This document shows positions 16,741 through 25,248 of a stretch of 64,000 nucleotides of DNA, piece by piece. How positions within the stretch are numbered: position 1 is the stretch's first letter; the number at the start of each line of letters is the position of its first letter. The stretch is from Bradyrhizobium sp. CCBAU 51627. GTDB lineage: Bacteria; Pseudomonadota; Alphaproteobacteria; Rhizobiales; Xanthobacteraceae. The position numbers were made by a program, and so were the translations under genes. Location of the stretch: assembly GCF_028128765.1 (NCBI RefSeq), contig NZ_LBJG01000093.1:62001-126000 (forward strand), given 5' to 3'. A model generated the notes under the pieces. It made no database searches. It had not been told where the DNA came from and saw only the letters and a list, made by a program, of their open reading frames with translations.

Positions 16741-16763
16741 CCGTCGCGCGCAACGCGCGACGG
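16741..16763. terminator. GC-rich hairpin between convergent argD and crp-like gene
   Basis: A 10-bp perfect stem, CCGTCGCGCG (16741-16750) with CGCGCGACGG (16754-16763), has a 3-nt loop. There is no U-run on either side, so it may be an mRNA-stabilising 3' hairpin or a factor-assisted terminator serving both convergent genes. Confidence 0.45.
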
Positions 16764-16791
16764 CGTTCACTGTCTCAAACGTTGAACCGCG

Positions 16792-17559
16792 CTACACAAA
16801 ACGATGATTGTGATGAGGCATGTCGCGAAAGACGCGAAAGCGATCCTTCAGGATTCGTTCGCATTCGCAGGCCTGCCCACGCAGCCCTTCCATGTCCCGG
16901 ATTCGAATGCTGCCGCGCTCCCCCATGATGATGCCATTCGCTTCCAAGTCCGACAGAGCTTCCGACACCCCCGGCCGCCTCACGCCGAGAGCCGCGGCGA
17001 TCAATCCGTGCGTCACTGGAATGCGGTCGCCCCCGATCCGATCCTGCGCAAGCAGCATCCATCGCGCCACGCGCTCGGAAATATCATGCTTGGCATTGCA
17101 CAAGGCAATCTGGGCATTCAACGCGATCAGGAGTTGCACGTATCTGAGCAGGTGTTCGCGCGTTTCCGGGCTCTGTTGCAGGATATCGCGAAACGCGCCG
17201 GCATCTATGCGCAGGGCGCTGCCAGGAACGCGCACGACGCTCCGCTGGATCGTCTGCGCCGCCCCCAGTACAAGGGACACGCCGACAAAGCCGAACTTCC
17301 CGACAACCGCCACTTCGACAGGACCATCCCTCGCCGTCCGCACCATGCGAGAGACGACGCCTGATTCGATAAAGTAAGCCGCATCGGGGTAACGCAACGC
17401 GTCCTGGAGGACTTCGTTCCGCTTCAGGGGGACGGCCTTCAGGTGCGGACGAAACAACGCAAATTGCGGCTCGGGCAAGGTCGCCAAGATCGCATTCTGC
17501 ACCATGCGCCGCGTCGAATTCGCGCCGCCGACAAGCTTCGATGTGATGGGATCGAACAT
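16792..17559 (-). CDS. Crp/Fnr-family transcription regulator
   Basis: A 255-residue regulator. Residues 20-140 form a cyclic-nucleotide-type beta-roll (VPLKRNEVLQDALRYPDAAYFIESG), and a C-terminal winged helix has the recognition segment VTHGLIAAALGVRRPGVSEA near residue 190. There are no Fnr-type cysteines at the N-terminus and the cAMP-binding RS motif is not evident, so the signal is unknown. The ATG at 17559 (AGGA 4 bp upstream) is preferred to a TTG at 17634. Its neighbour is the trehalose gene cluster in the same direction, but 100 bp separate them and co-regulation is only a guess. Confidence 0.82.
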   Translation of the reverse strand: MFDPITSKLVGGANSTRRMVQNAILATLPEPQFALFRPHLKAVPLKRNEVLQDALRYPDAAYFIESGVVSRMVRTARDGPVEVAVVGKFGFVGVSLVLGAAQTIQRSVVRVPGSALRIDAGAFRDILQQSPETREHLLRYVQLLIALNAQIALCNAKHDISERVARWMLLAQDRIGGDRIPVTHGLIAAALGVRRPGVSEALSDLEANGIIMGERGSIRIRDMEGLRGQACECERILKDRFRVFRDMPHHNHRFV

Positions 17560-17736
17560 GTCCTGCACTGACCCTTGAGTCACAACCGGCGCAACGATCA
17601 CTTCACAACGAAGCGACGGCCGATATTCGCGCAAACTAGCCTTCGATCATCGGGCCGCGTTGTGACAAAGTAGCGCAGGCGACCGAGGACGCGTGGAACC
17701 GCGGCGGGACACACTATCCTCGAGACGAGACCTGCA

Positions 17737-20022
17737 TCAACCGCCCATCTGCTTCCTGGCCTGAGGCTGAGGCCCGGGCGTTCGCGCACTCGCTGTCATC
17801 GAGCGCGAGCTTTCGCCGGTTTCGGTCAAAGCGAGAATCCGCTCTCGCGTGCGGCTTCGCGCCGCATCGACCAGCATGGTGCCCGCCCACCGATAAACAT
17901 TGTTCTCCCTGACCTGCTGTCGCATCAGCTTCATGCGTTCGACCTGCTCCTCCAAAGGCATGGTCATCGCTCGCTTGATCGCGGCCGCGAGTTCCTCCGT
18001 ATCATAGGGATTGATGATCAATGCTTCCGACATCTCGCGCGATGCCCCAGTGAAGCTGGAGAGAACGAGCACACCGGCGTTGTCGTCGCGAGAACTGACG
18101 AATTCCTTGGCGACGAGGTTCATCCCATCGTGCAGGCTGCTCACGACGCAGACATCGGCAGCGCGAAACAGCTTGAATACGTCAGCGGATTCGTAGTGTC
18201 GCGCCACCAGCCGGATGGGCGCCTGCCCGCCGCGATGGCGGGAATTGATAGCGTCCGCCAGGCTTTCCGCCTCGGACTGCAGCCTGGAATAGGTGTCGAG
18301 CTTGCTCCGTGTGGGGGCCGCGACCTGAATGAATGCGAGCCGTCCCTTCCAGGAGGGATCGCGCGTCAAGAGCGCGTCGATCGCCCTCATGCGGTCCGGT
18401 ATGCCCTTGGTGTAGTCAAAGCGCTCAATGCCGACGATCAGCTTCGTTCCCTCGGCGAGGTCGAAGTCTTTCAGAACTTCTGCCCGACACTTGTCTTGAG
18501 TCGGCACGCTTTCAAGTGCACTCGGAGGCCATTCGATCGAAATTGGATAGGCGCGGATTTTCGTCTCGTGCCCGCTCAGACTGACGGCCTGTACCTCGCG
18601 GTCGATCCGGCTTTCCACGAAGCGGTCGACGCACTCGACGAAATTATTGCAATGGAACTGGGTGTGAAAGCCGAGAATGGTGCTGCCCAGCATTCCCTCG
18701 ATGATGTCCCTTCGCCAGGGACAGATGCTGAACGTCTCGGCATTGGGCCAAGGGATGTGCCAAAAAGCAATGATCGTCGCCTTCGGCAGCTGTTGACGGA
18801 TCATTTTTGGCACCAGGGCGAAATGGTAGTCCTGAACCAGAACGACCGGATCCTCGGTTCGCGCCTCCGCGACGACCGCGTCGGCGAAGCGCTGATTGAT
18901 CTGCCGATACATCCGCCAGTCGTCAGCTCGGAAAGACGGCCGCACAAACGCGATATGACAGAGCGGCCACAGTCCTTCGTTGGCGAAACCGTAGTAGTAG
19001 CCGTCCTGCTCGGCATCCGATATCCAGACGCGGCGCAACGCGTAGGCGGGCGCGCCCTCCGGAACCCTTATCCTGTCGTTTGCGTCGACCGTCTCCCGGT
19101 CGGCCGTGCCGCTTCCGTGCGCAACCCAGGTGCCGCCGCAGGCACGCATGATGGGCTCGAGCGCGGAAACGAGGCCGCTGGCCGGCCGCTGCACAACGAT
19201 CCCGCCGCCCTGCCGGTTGTGGATATAGGGCTCCCGGTTCGATACGACCAAAACCTCGGCCCCCGGCAACACGCCGTGCAGCAGTTCCTGAAGAGCCTTC
19301 GGCGTCCAGTCGATTTGACGCGTCGACGTAAAGTCTTCTGTCCGCCGCAGCAGCTTGTGGATCTCGCGATCTACGGCCGAGCTTGCGGCCGGAGGGTGCC
19401 CCCCTGCCGTACCCAGGCGCACTTCATCGACCGCCCGTCTAAGCGAGCTCATCCAGCTCCGCAGCATGAAGACGGCAAAGATGATGGTGCCGACCGTCAG
19501 AACCAGCACGACGCTGGCCAGGGACGCCAGCACATAGGCCAGGACCTGACTTGAGCGCGCGCTGGCAAAGCTCAAATCGGTCAGTATGACGAGATGGGAT
19601 CGCCCCCTGGTCGTGTTGACGGGAAATGCCGCGACCAGAATCCGTCGCCCGCCGCCCGCGACGTCGGAGAAGCTTTCATTTTCGGACCTCGCAATCTTGT
19701 CGCACCGAAAGCTTGCGGGCATTTCCGGAGTCGGCGCAATCAGGGCTCCTGTGTGATTGCAGAAGCCGACCGCCAGGATTTTCTTGTCCTGCGCCACCCT
19801 CCCAAAAAGATCGCTCAGGCGATCCCAGGATTGATCCTCGATGTCGCGATCCAGAAAGAGCTGAATCGCATTGAACACAAGCCTCGACCGCGCCTCCACG
19901 TCGCTGCGCGACCATTGCTGAACGATCCCACCAGCAAATGGAGAGATGCCGAACGCGACGATCAAGGCGACGCCGATCCCGAAGACGCCGAAGCGGATGA
20001 AATCCCTGAATCGGAAAGGCAT
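17737..20022 (-). CDS. otsA: Membrane-anchored trehalose-6-phosphate synthase (GT20) with N-terminal sensor-like region
   Basis: A 761-residue fusion. A first membrane helix lies at about 10-32, an extracytoplasmic domain at about 33-165 (containing WDRLSDLFGRVAQDKKILAV), and a second helix at about 166-190. The GT20 catalytic domain follows from about 250: VVSNREPYIH, GLVSALEPIM, VQDYHFALVPKMIR, FWHIPWPNAETF and GFHTQFHCNNFVECVDRF. It makes trehalose-6-phosphate from UDP-glucose and glucose-6-phosphate. Ordinary OtsA is about 460-480 residues and soluble, so the N-terminal half is extra. No otsB phosphatase adjoins it. It is last in a four-gene unit with short or overlapping junctions. Confidence 0.87.
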   Translation of the reverse strand: MPFRFRDFIRFGVFGIGVALIVAFGISPFAGGIVQQWSRSDVEARSRLVFNAIQLFLDRDIEDQSWDRLSDLFGRVAQDKKILAVGFCNHTGALIAPTPEMPASFRCDKIARSENESFSDVAGGGRRILVAAFPVNTTRGRSHLVILTDLSFASARSSQVLAYVLASLASVVLVLTVGTIIFAVFMLRSWMSSLRRAVDEVRLGTAGGHPPAASSAVDREIHKLLRRTEDFTSTRQIDWTPKALQELLHGVLPGAEVLVVSNREPYIHNRQGGGIVVQRPASGLVSALEPIMRACGGTWVAHGSGTADRETVDANDRIRVPEGAPAYALRRVWISDAEQDGYYYGFANEGLWPLCHIAFVRPSFRADDWRMYRQINQRFADAVVAEARTEDPVVLVQDYHFALVPKMIRQQLPKATIIAFWHIPWPNAETFSICPWRRDIIEGMLGSTILGFHTQFHCNNFVECVDRFVESRIDREVQAVSLSGHETKIRAYPISIEWPPSALESVPTQDKCRAEVLKDFDLAEGTKLIVGIERFDYTKGIPDRMRAIDALLTRDPSWKGRLAFIQVAAPTRSKLDTYSRLQSEAESLADAINSRHRGGQAPIRLVARHYESADVFKLFRAADVCVVSSLHDGMNLVAKEFVSSRDDNAGVLVLSSFTGASREMSEALIINPYDTEELAAAIKRAMTMPLEEQVERMKLMRQQVRENNVYRWAGTMLVDAARSRTRERILALTETGESSRSMTASARTPGPQPQARKQMGG

Positions 20023-20024
20023 GC

Positions 20025-20294
20025 TCAGCGTGACCTGTTCTTGACCGAGATCGCCGCGATGATCAGCGCAAACATTGCGAGCCTCAACAGGTAGAACACC
20101 GGTTCAATCTCGTTAGAAACGTGAGTAAGCCCGAGCGCCGCGCGGGAGACGGCATCGATCGCGAACGCCAAGGCGAACAGCAGGAAGAAGACATCCGAGG
20201 TCTGGCGCCAGAACTTCACGAAGAACAGCGTCGTCGCGAACGAAGCCATCGCCACCGCACCGGAGAGGACCGCAGACAAGTTGTTCGTCATCAT
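20025..20294 (-). CDS. Small DUF5985-type membrane protein (first of two)
   Basis: An 89-residue protein with three predicted membrane helices, at about 7-27, 33-52 and 65-83. It resembles its upstream neighbour in size and layout (short N-terminus, helix, charged turn, helix), so the two look like a duplicated pair of the DUF5985 family. It lies 2 bp before otsA and overlaps the preceding gene by 4 bp. It may form a complex with the membrane segment of the trehalose synthase (inference). Function is unknown. Confidence 0.75.
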   Translation of the reverse strand: MMTNNLSAVLSGAVAMASFATTLFFVKFWRQTSDVFFLLFALAFAIDAVSRAALGLTHVSNEIEPVFYLLRLAMFALIIAAISVKNRSR

Positions 20295-20554
20295 TCGACG
20301 TCCCAGATGAGCCCGTAGAGCAGTACGGTCATTGCGATCAGCGCAACCAGCAGGCGTAGCGATGACAGATCGACGTCGGGCAATATCACCTTGTCGAGTA
20401 CCAGGATGACGTTGTTCACGGCGAGGCCGACAAAGCAAAGGCCGCTCCACAGCAGCAGACGATATTTGTTCAGCCGGTAGGCGCCTAGCAGCATCCCCGC
20501 GCAAACAGCCGACGTCGCCGCGCACAGACCATAGATGAAAGCGGACACCGTCAT
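20291..20554 (-). CDS. Small DUF5985-type membrane protein (second of two)
   Basis: An 87-residue protein with three hydrophobic segments (about 5-25, 33-53 and 62-84) separated by short charged turns (RLNKYR, LPDVDLSSLR). It is coupled by 4-bp overlaps to both the upstream hypothetical gene and the downstream paralog. In rhizobial genomes such pairs accompany stress genes; the partner here is trehalose synthesis. Function is unknown. Confidence 0.75.
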   Translation of the reverse strand: MTVSAFIYGLCAATSAVCAGMLLGAYRLNKYRLLLWSGLCFVGLAVNNVILVLDKVILPDVDLSSLRLLVALIAMTVLLYGLIWDVE

Positions 20555-20928
20555 ATCCCCTTCCGGAACTTGAAGGCGTTGGCAAAGGAGCCGATCCGTC
20601 GCGGTTTCGAGTGGACGAGGTTCGTCACGGGAATGAGATGGTGCGAATACACCTCGAGGAGTTGCTCGATCATCGCCCGATTCTGCTCGGGCACGCCTTC
20701 GAGGCGGTAAATGGCATCGTCACAGGACAGCAGTTCGGAAGCGCAAAGCCGGCTCAACGCGTCGGCCGCATCGGCCTTGCTGATGTAAAGCCGCTCCGCA
20801 ACTCGCGCTGCGTCCCACTGCGACCGGGGATCGGACCGAAGGAGAAGAAGCGCTTCGATCTGCGCCACGGAATCAATCCGCTCCAAAATGAAGCTGCGCA
20901 ATTCGTCCGAGACGTACTGATCTGCCAT
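20551..20928 (-). CDS. Hypothetical protein, winged-helix-like, first gene of the trehalose cluster
   Basis: About 125 residues from ATG 20928 (a GTG at 20970 is possible). The segment SQWDAARVAERLYISKADAADALSRLCASELL near residues 36-68 has the hydrophobic spacing of a winged helix-turn-helix, suggesting a small DNA-binding or regulatory protein. It overlaps the downstream membrane-protein gene by 4 bp and so heads the unit of this gene, the two DUF5985 genes and otsA. It may act as the local regulator, or simply be a conserved partner of the small membrane proteins. Confidence 0.65.
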   Translation of the reverse strand: MADQYVSDELRSFILERIDSVAQIEALLLLRSDPRSQWDAARVAERLYISKADAADALSRLCASELLSCDDAIYRLEGVPEQNRAMIEQLLEVYSHHLIPVTNLVHSKPRRIGSFANAFKFRKGI

Positions 20929-21339
20929 AGCGAGCGTACAGGCAATGCGTTTCGCGACCGGCGACGCCACACGAAAGTGCGCATCGGCGGTCCCGGGACT
21001 AGTTCTTGGCTTCGTCTATGGGCCTTTCGGTATTGCATGCGAGGCAGAGCGATCGCACTACAATGCGTCCCGCCACAGCGCGCCGTTCGTGCAGATGCGG
21101 CGTCCGCGTCGCACAGACTGCGCAGTGCGCCTCCGGTTGTCTGGATTTGATCGTTGCAGTTTTCGACATTTTGCCCCCAACGCCGCATCGTCATGGTTGC
21201 GTCGCCACGATCACGATCGAATCGTGGCCGCATCGAGAACTTGATGCGTTGGGAGGATGGACGCAATCCGGCGAACGGCCCGATCGGTCCGATATCGTAC
21301 CGAGAAATTGGCAGCACGCCCGCGCTTGGGCGCGCGTCT
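20929..21339. other. Gene-poor interval upstream of the trehalose cluster
   Basis: 411 bp with no convincing gene. It should hold the promoter of the leftward trehalose unit. The leftward strand has GGGAC and CGTG 16 bp apart near 20998-20974, a weak likeness to the EcfG general-stress promoter (GGAAC-CGTT). A small dyad, CGATCACGATCG, lies at about 21207. Nothing else was recognised. Confidence 0.35.
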
Positions 21340-22317
21340 TCAGGGCTTCAAAATCGAAGCCCCGGTGGTCTTGCGGCTTTCGAGATCGATATGCGCCTTC
21401 GCGGCATCCTTCAGCGCGTAGGCGTGGTTGATCGGCACGTGCAGCTTGCCGTTGATGACAGCGGAGAACAGCGTATCGGCGCCCTCCAGCAGCTCCTTGC
21501 GCGTACCGATGTAGTCGTTGAGCTTCGGCCGGGTCGCGAACAGCGAACCGTGATTGTTCAGCTCGGCGATCGAGAACGGCGGCACGGGGCCTGAGGCATT
21601 GCCGAACGACACAAACATGCCGCGCGGCTTCAGGCATGACAGCGAGCCCGGGAAGGTAGCCTTGCCGACGCCGTCATAGACGACGTCGCAGCCCTCGTTG
21701 CGGCTGATCTGTTTCACGCGCGCGACGAAATCTTCCTCGTTGTAGAGGATGACGTGATCGCAGCCATTGGCTTCGGCAAGCTCGGCCTTCTCGCGCGAGC
21801 CGACGGTGCCGATCACATGCGCGCCAAGCGCCCTCGCCCATTGGCAGGCGAGCAAGCCGATCCCGCCGGCGGCGGCATGGATCAGCACGCGATGATGCGG
21901 CTCGACCTTGAAGGTCTTGTGCAGCAGATACCAGACGGTCAGGCCCTTGAGCATCAGCACCGCGCCCTGCTCGTGGGTGATGTGGTCGGGCAGCTTGACC
22001 AGCTTCTCCCAGGGGATGTTGCGCTCGCCGCTATAGGCGCCGAGATTGTGATAGTAGGCGACGCGATCGCCGGGATGGAAGTGCGTCACGCCCGGCCCGA
22101 CCGCGACGACTTCGCCCGAGGCCTCGTTGCCGGCGATGAAGGGCAGCCCCGGTGCCTTGTAGAGGCCGGTGCGATAGTAGACGTCGATGAAGTTCAGGCC
22201 GACCGCATGCTGGCGGATGCGCACTTCGCCCGGGCCGGGCGCCGGGACCTCGACGCTCTCATAGACCAGGGCTTCGGGGCCTCCGACCTTGTGCACGCGG
22301 ACGGCTTTGGTCATCAC
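21340..22317 (-). CDS. NADPH:quinone oxidoreductase, zinc-free MDR family (QorA-like)
   Basis: A 325-residue medium-chain dehydrogenase/reductase of the quinone oxidoreductase branch. It has the N-terminal substrate domain (HAVGLNFIDVYYRTGLY, GNEASGEVVAVGPGV) and a Rossmann domain with AAAGGIGLLACQWARALGA near residue 149, fitting NADPH. The catalytic zinc ligands of alcohol dehydrogenases are absent. It probably reduces quinones or reactive carbonyls in the cytosol. The Met-Met start leaves a choice of 22317 or 22314. It is monocistronic, 70 bp from the end of the TerC gene. Confidence 0.88.
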   Translation of the reverse strand: MMTKAVRVHKVGGPEALVYESVEVPAPGPGEVRIRQHAVGLNFIDVYYRTGLYKAPGLPFIAGNEASGEVVAVGPGVTHFHPGDRVAYYHNLGAYSGERNIPWEKLVKLPDHITHEQGAVLMLKGLTVWYLLHKTFKVEPHHRVLIHAAAGGIGLLACQWARALGAHVIGTVGSREKAELAEANGCDHVILYNEEDFVARVKQISRNEGCDVVYDGVGKATFPGSLSCLKPRGMFVSFGNASGPVPPFSIAELNNHGSLFATRPKLNDYIGTRKELLEGADTLFSAVINGKLHVPINHAYALKDAAKAHIDLESRKTTGASILKP

Positions 22318-22390
22318 CTGACCTCCTCTTCTTCAAGGCTGAGCGAAGACAATCGCGACTGCCTTGTCAACTCGACGCCAGCCGGAGCAG

Positions 22391-23125
22391 CTAGGCGGGC
22401 GGCGTCTTCGCTTTCCTGCGATTGCGCTTCGCCAGCACATTGAAGAACTCGACCGCCGCCGAGAACGCAATTGCAAAATAGATGTAGCCGCGCGGGATGT
22501 GGAATTTGAATCCGTCCGCGACCAGCGCGACGCCGATCAACACCAGGAATGCCAATGCCAGCATCTTGGTGGTCGGATGCTCGGCGACGAATCGCGCCAC
22601 CGGCCCGGACGAAATGTACATGATCAGGCACGCGATCACGACGGCCGCGATCATGATCTCGAGGTCCTGCGCCATGCCGATGGCGGTGATGATCGAGTCC
22701 AGCGAGAACACGATGTCGATGACGACGATCTGGACGATGACCCAGAAGAAGGCGCTGCCGGCGGAGTCCTTCGTCCCCTCGCCGTCGTCGGCCTCGACCT
22801 CGGCGTGGATCTCGTGCGTCGCCTTGGCGATCAGGAACAGGCCACCGCCGATCAGGATGAGATCGCGCCAGGAGAAATCGTAAGCTGCGAGCGAAAACAC
22901 CGGTGCCGTCAGGCCGATGAGCCAGACCAACACGCTGAGCAGGATGATCCGGAAGACCAAGGCCAGCGCCAGCCCGATCTGGCGGGCGCGATGAGCCTGC
23001 TTCTCGGGGATGCGCGAGACGATCACCGACAGGAAGATGACGTTGTCGATGCCGAGCACGATCTCCAGCGACGTCAAAGTGAGCAGCGCGGCCCAGGCCT
23101 CGGGGCTGGTCAGAAGATGCATCAT
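22391..23125 (-). CDS. TerC-family integral membrane protein
   Basis: A 244-residue TerC protein with about seven membrane helices. Characteristic acidic motifs inside helices are present: SLEIVLGIDNVIFLSVI near residue 19 and VIDIVFSLDSIITAIGMA near 135. Family members handle metal ions such as manganese at the membrane or give tellurite resistance. The ATG at 23125 overlaps the stop codon of the phosphatidylcholine synthase gene (ATGA), so both are made from one message. Confidence 0.9.
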   Translation of the reverse strand: MMHLLTSPEAWAALLTLTSLEIVLGIDNVIFLSVIVSRIPEKQAHRARQIGLALALVFRIILLSVLVWLIGLTAPVFSLAAYDFSWRDLILIGGGLFLIAKATHEIHAEVEADDGEGTKDSAGSAFFWVIVQIVVIDIVFSLDSIITAIGMAQDLEIMIAAVVIACLIMYISSGPVARFVAEHPTTKMLALAFLVLIGVALVADGFKFHIPRGYIYFAIAFSAAVEFFNVLAKRNRRKAKTPPA

Positions 23126-23847
23126 GCGAAAGATCTCGCCAGGCGGATCAATGCATCGCTGAATGCGATCCAGAGCGCGATCGCGCAGAGCGCGAGCGTC
23201 ACGCCGGTGCCGACGTGAAAATCCATCTCCAGCGTGTAGAACCCGAGCAGCCCCCACAGCACGATCAGGGACATTGTCAGCCAGCGAAGCCGCACGACGC
23301 GGACCGGATGCAGCACGTGGAACGGTACGAAGGTCAGTACCACCAGCGCGGAGACAAGCAGCGTCGACGACAGCGGCGGCCAGTGCAGCAGGAACAAATA
23401 GAACGCCGCCGCATTCCACAGCGCCGGAAAGCCGCGGAAATGATTGTCATCCGCCTTCATGCGCAGATCGGCGAAATATAATGCGCTGGTGACGATGATG
23501 GCGATGCCGAGCACGGGCGCTGCGACCGGCAGCAACATGCCGCTCGCCACGATCGCATAGGCCGGCACGAAGACATAGGTGACGAAGTCGACCACGAGAT
23601 CGAGCACGTCACCCGACCAGTTCGGCTGCACGGTCTTGACGTCAAGCAGGCGCGCAATCGGCCCGTCGATCGCATCGATGATCAGGGCGACTCCCAGCCA
23701 GCCGAACATCGCGGCCCAGTGCTCGCGCACGGCCTCCAGCATCGCCAGCAGCGCGACCGCGGCGCCGAAGGCGGTGAAGATGTGCACCGAAAACGCCGCG
23801 GCACGGATCACGGGCCTCGGTTTGAGGGAATCCTCTTGGCTGTCCAT
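23122..23847 (-). CDS. pcs: Phosphatidylcholine synthase
   Basis: A 241-residue CDP-alcohol phosphatidyltransferase with about eight hydrophobic segments. The catalytic motif is DAIDGPIARLLD followed by SGDVLDLVVDF, matching DGxxAR...GxxxDxxxD. Size and sequence style fit Pcs, which condenses CDP-diacylglycerol with choline in one step, a route typical of rhizobia and important for host interaction. The ATG at 23847 is preferred because the upstream 11 codons are not hydrophobic or family-like. The alternative, PssA, has a different flanking pattern. Confidence 0.85.
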   Translation of the reverse strand: MDSQEDSLKPRPVIRAAAFSVHIFTAFGAAVALLAMLEAVREHWAAMFGWLGVALIIDAIDGPIARLLDVKTVQPNWSGDVLDLVVDFVTYVFVPAYAIVASGMLLPVAAPVLGIAIIVTSALYFADLRMKADDNHFRGFPALWNAAAFYLFLLHWPPLSSTLLVSALVVLTFVPFHVLHPVRVVRLRWLTMSLIVLWGLLGFYTLEMDFHVGTGVTLALCAIALWIAFSDALIRLARSFA

Positions 23848-23975
23848 GGTTTCTGCTACCAGAACGCGACCGGTTTGCACATCCGCCGGCGCGGCATTGC
23901 GCCGCGCAATCCGTCATAAAAATCAGGTAAGATTGGTGGCTTGAATTTGCCGCGGGGCGTGTCAAATGTCGTTCC

Positions 23976-25160
23976 ATGACAGAGGCATCGACACTCTTTG
24001 ACGTGAGCGTTATCGGCGGCGGACCGGCAGGCCTCGCGGCGGCAATTGCGTTGGCACAGCGAGGGGCGCGGACCGTGCTGGTGGCGCGGCGCCTGCCCTA
24101 TGCCGACAACAGGACGACTGCGCTGTTGGGAGCTTCCGTCGATCTCCTGGAGAGCCTCGACGTCTGGCCACGCTGCAAGGACAAGGCAGCCGGCCTCGAG
24201 GTGATGCGCCTTGTCGATGATACCGGCCGGCTGTTCCGTGCACCGGAGGTCCGGTTCTCCTGTCACGAGATCGGGCTCGATGCCTTCGGCTACAACATCG
24301 ACAATCGCTCGCTGATGCTGGCGCTCGAAGCGCGCGGGGCCGAGCTCTCCAATCTCGTCCGCTTCGACGACGAGGCCGAAAGCGTCGTGATCGAAGCCGA
24401 TGATGTCGCGATCCGGACTGCGTCCGGGCAATTCCTCTCAGCGCGGCTCGTGGTCGGCGCCGATGGCCGGCACTCGCTGTGCCGCGAGGCCGCCGGCATT
24501 GCGGTGACGCGGCATGATCTGACGCAGACGGCGTTGACCTTCAACGTCAGCCATAGCAGGCCGCACCGCAACGTCTCGACCGAGTTCCACACGCCCCACG
24601 GGCCGTGCGTATTCGTGCCCCTGCCCGGCAATCGGTCCAGCATCGTCTGGGTCTCAGCGCCCGCCGAGGCCGAACGGCTTCGCGGCTTGAGCGACGAGGA
24701 GCTTTCCGCCGCGATCGAGAAGCAGTCGCATTCGATCCTCGGCCGCATGACGGTCGAGCCCGGCCGCAACCTGTTCCCGCTCGCGATCGAGCGTCCACAG
24801 TCGTTCGCACGGGACCGCATCGCGCTGGTCGGCGAAGCCGCCCACGTGGTTCCCCCGATCGGCGCCCAGGGCCTCAATCTCGGTCTGCGGGATGCCGCCG
24901 ACATTGCCGGCCTGGCTGGCGAGGCCATCGCAGCGGGTCAGGATCCCGGCGGAGACGAGGTGCTAAAACGCTACGATCGGGTGCGGCGCCCTGACATTTT
25001 GAGCCGGACCTTTGCAATCGACATCGCCAATCGCTCGCTTCTCAACGATTTCCTTCCGCTGCAGCCGGTCCGCGCTGTCGGCATGCACCTGCTAGGTGCC
25101 ATCGGCCCGCTCCGGCGCTTTGCCATGCGCGAAGGCTTGACGCCGACCTGGCGGCGGTAG
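23976..25160 (+). CDS. UbiH/UbiF-family FAD monooxygenase
   Basis: A 394-residue flavoprotein hydroxylase. The FAD-binding motif VIGGGPAGLAAAIALAQRGA opens the protein, RLVVGADGRHSLCREAAGI sits near residue 160, and RIALVGEAAHVVPPIGAQGLNLGLRDA near 280 is the second FAD motif diagnostic of UbiH/COQ6-type enzymes. It probably hydroxylates the aromatic ring in ubiquinone synthesis; which position is not visible. It is divergent from pcs with a 128-bp promoter gap. Confidence 0.87.
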   Translation: MTEASTLFDVSVIGGGPAGLAAAIALAQRGARTVLVARRLPYADNRTTALLGASVDLLESLDVWPRCKDKAAGLEVMRLVDDTGRLFRAPEVRFSCHEIGLDAFGYNIDNRSLMLALEARGAELSNLVRFDDEAESVVIEADDVAIRTASGQFLSARLVVGADGRHSLCREAAGIAVTRHDLTQTALTFNVSHSRPHRNVSTEFHTPHGPCVFVPLPGNRSSIVWVSAPAEAERLRGLSDEELSAAIEKQSHSILGRMTVEPGRNLFPLAIERPQSFARDRIALVGEAAHVVPPIGAQGLNLGLRDAADIAGLAGEAIAAGQDPGGDEVLKRYDRVRRPDILSRTFAIDIANRSLLNDFLPLQPVRAVGMHLLGAIGPLRRFAMREGLTPTWRR

Positions 25161-25248
25161 CCGCGAACTAAGGATCCTCCGTTGGGCGTTCGAACACCTC
25201 TCCCGTAGGGAGAGATGAACAACCAGGCCCCCGGCACCTGTCGCGTGG

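Noticed and set aside
18130..19554. 474-codon open frame on the plus strand opposite the trehalose synthase gene
   Set aside because: No recognisable domain, low-complexity composition; the GT20 motifs are on the minus strand.
20974..20998. EcfG-type promoter (GGGAC-N16-CGTG) before the trehalose cluster
   Set aside because: Both boxes differ from GGAAC/CGTT, and such pairs are frequent by chance at this GC content.
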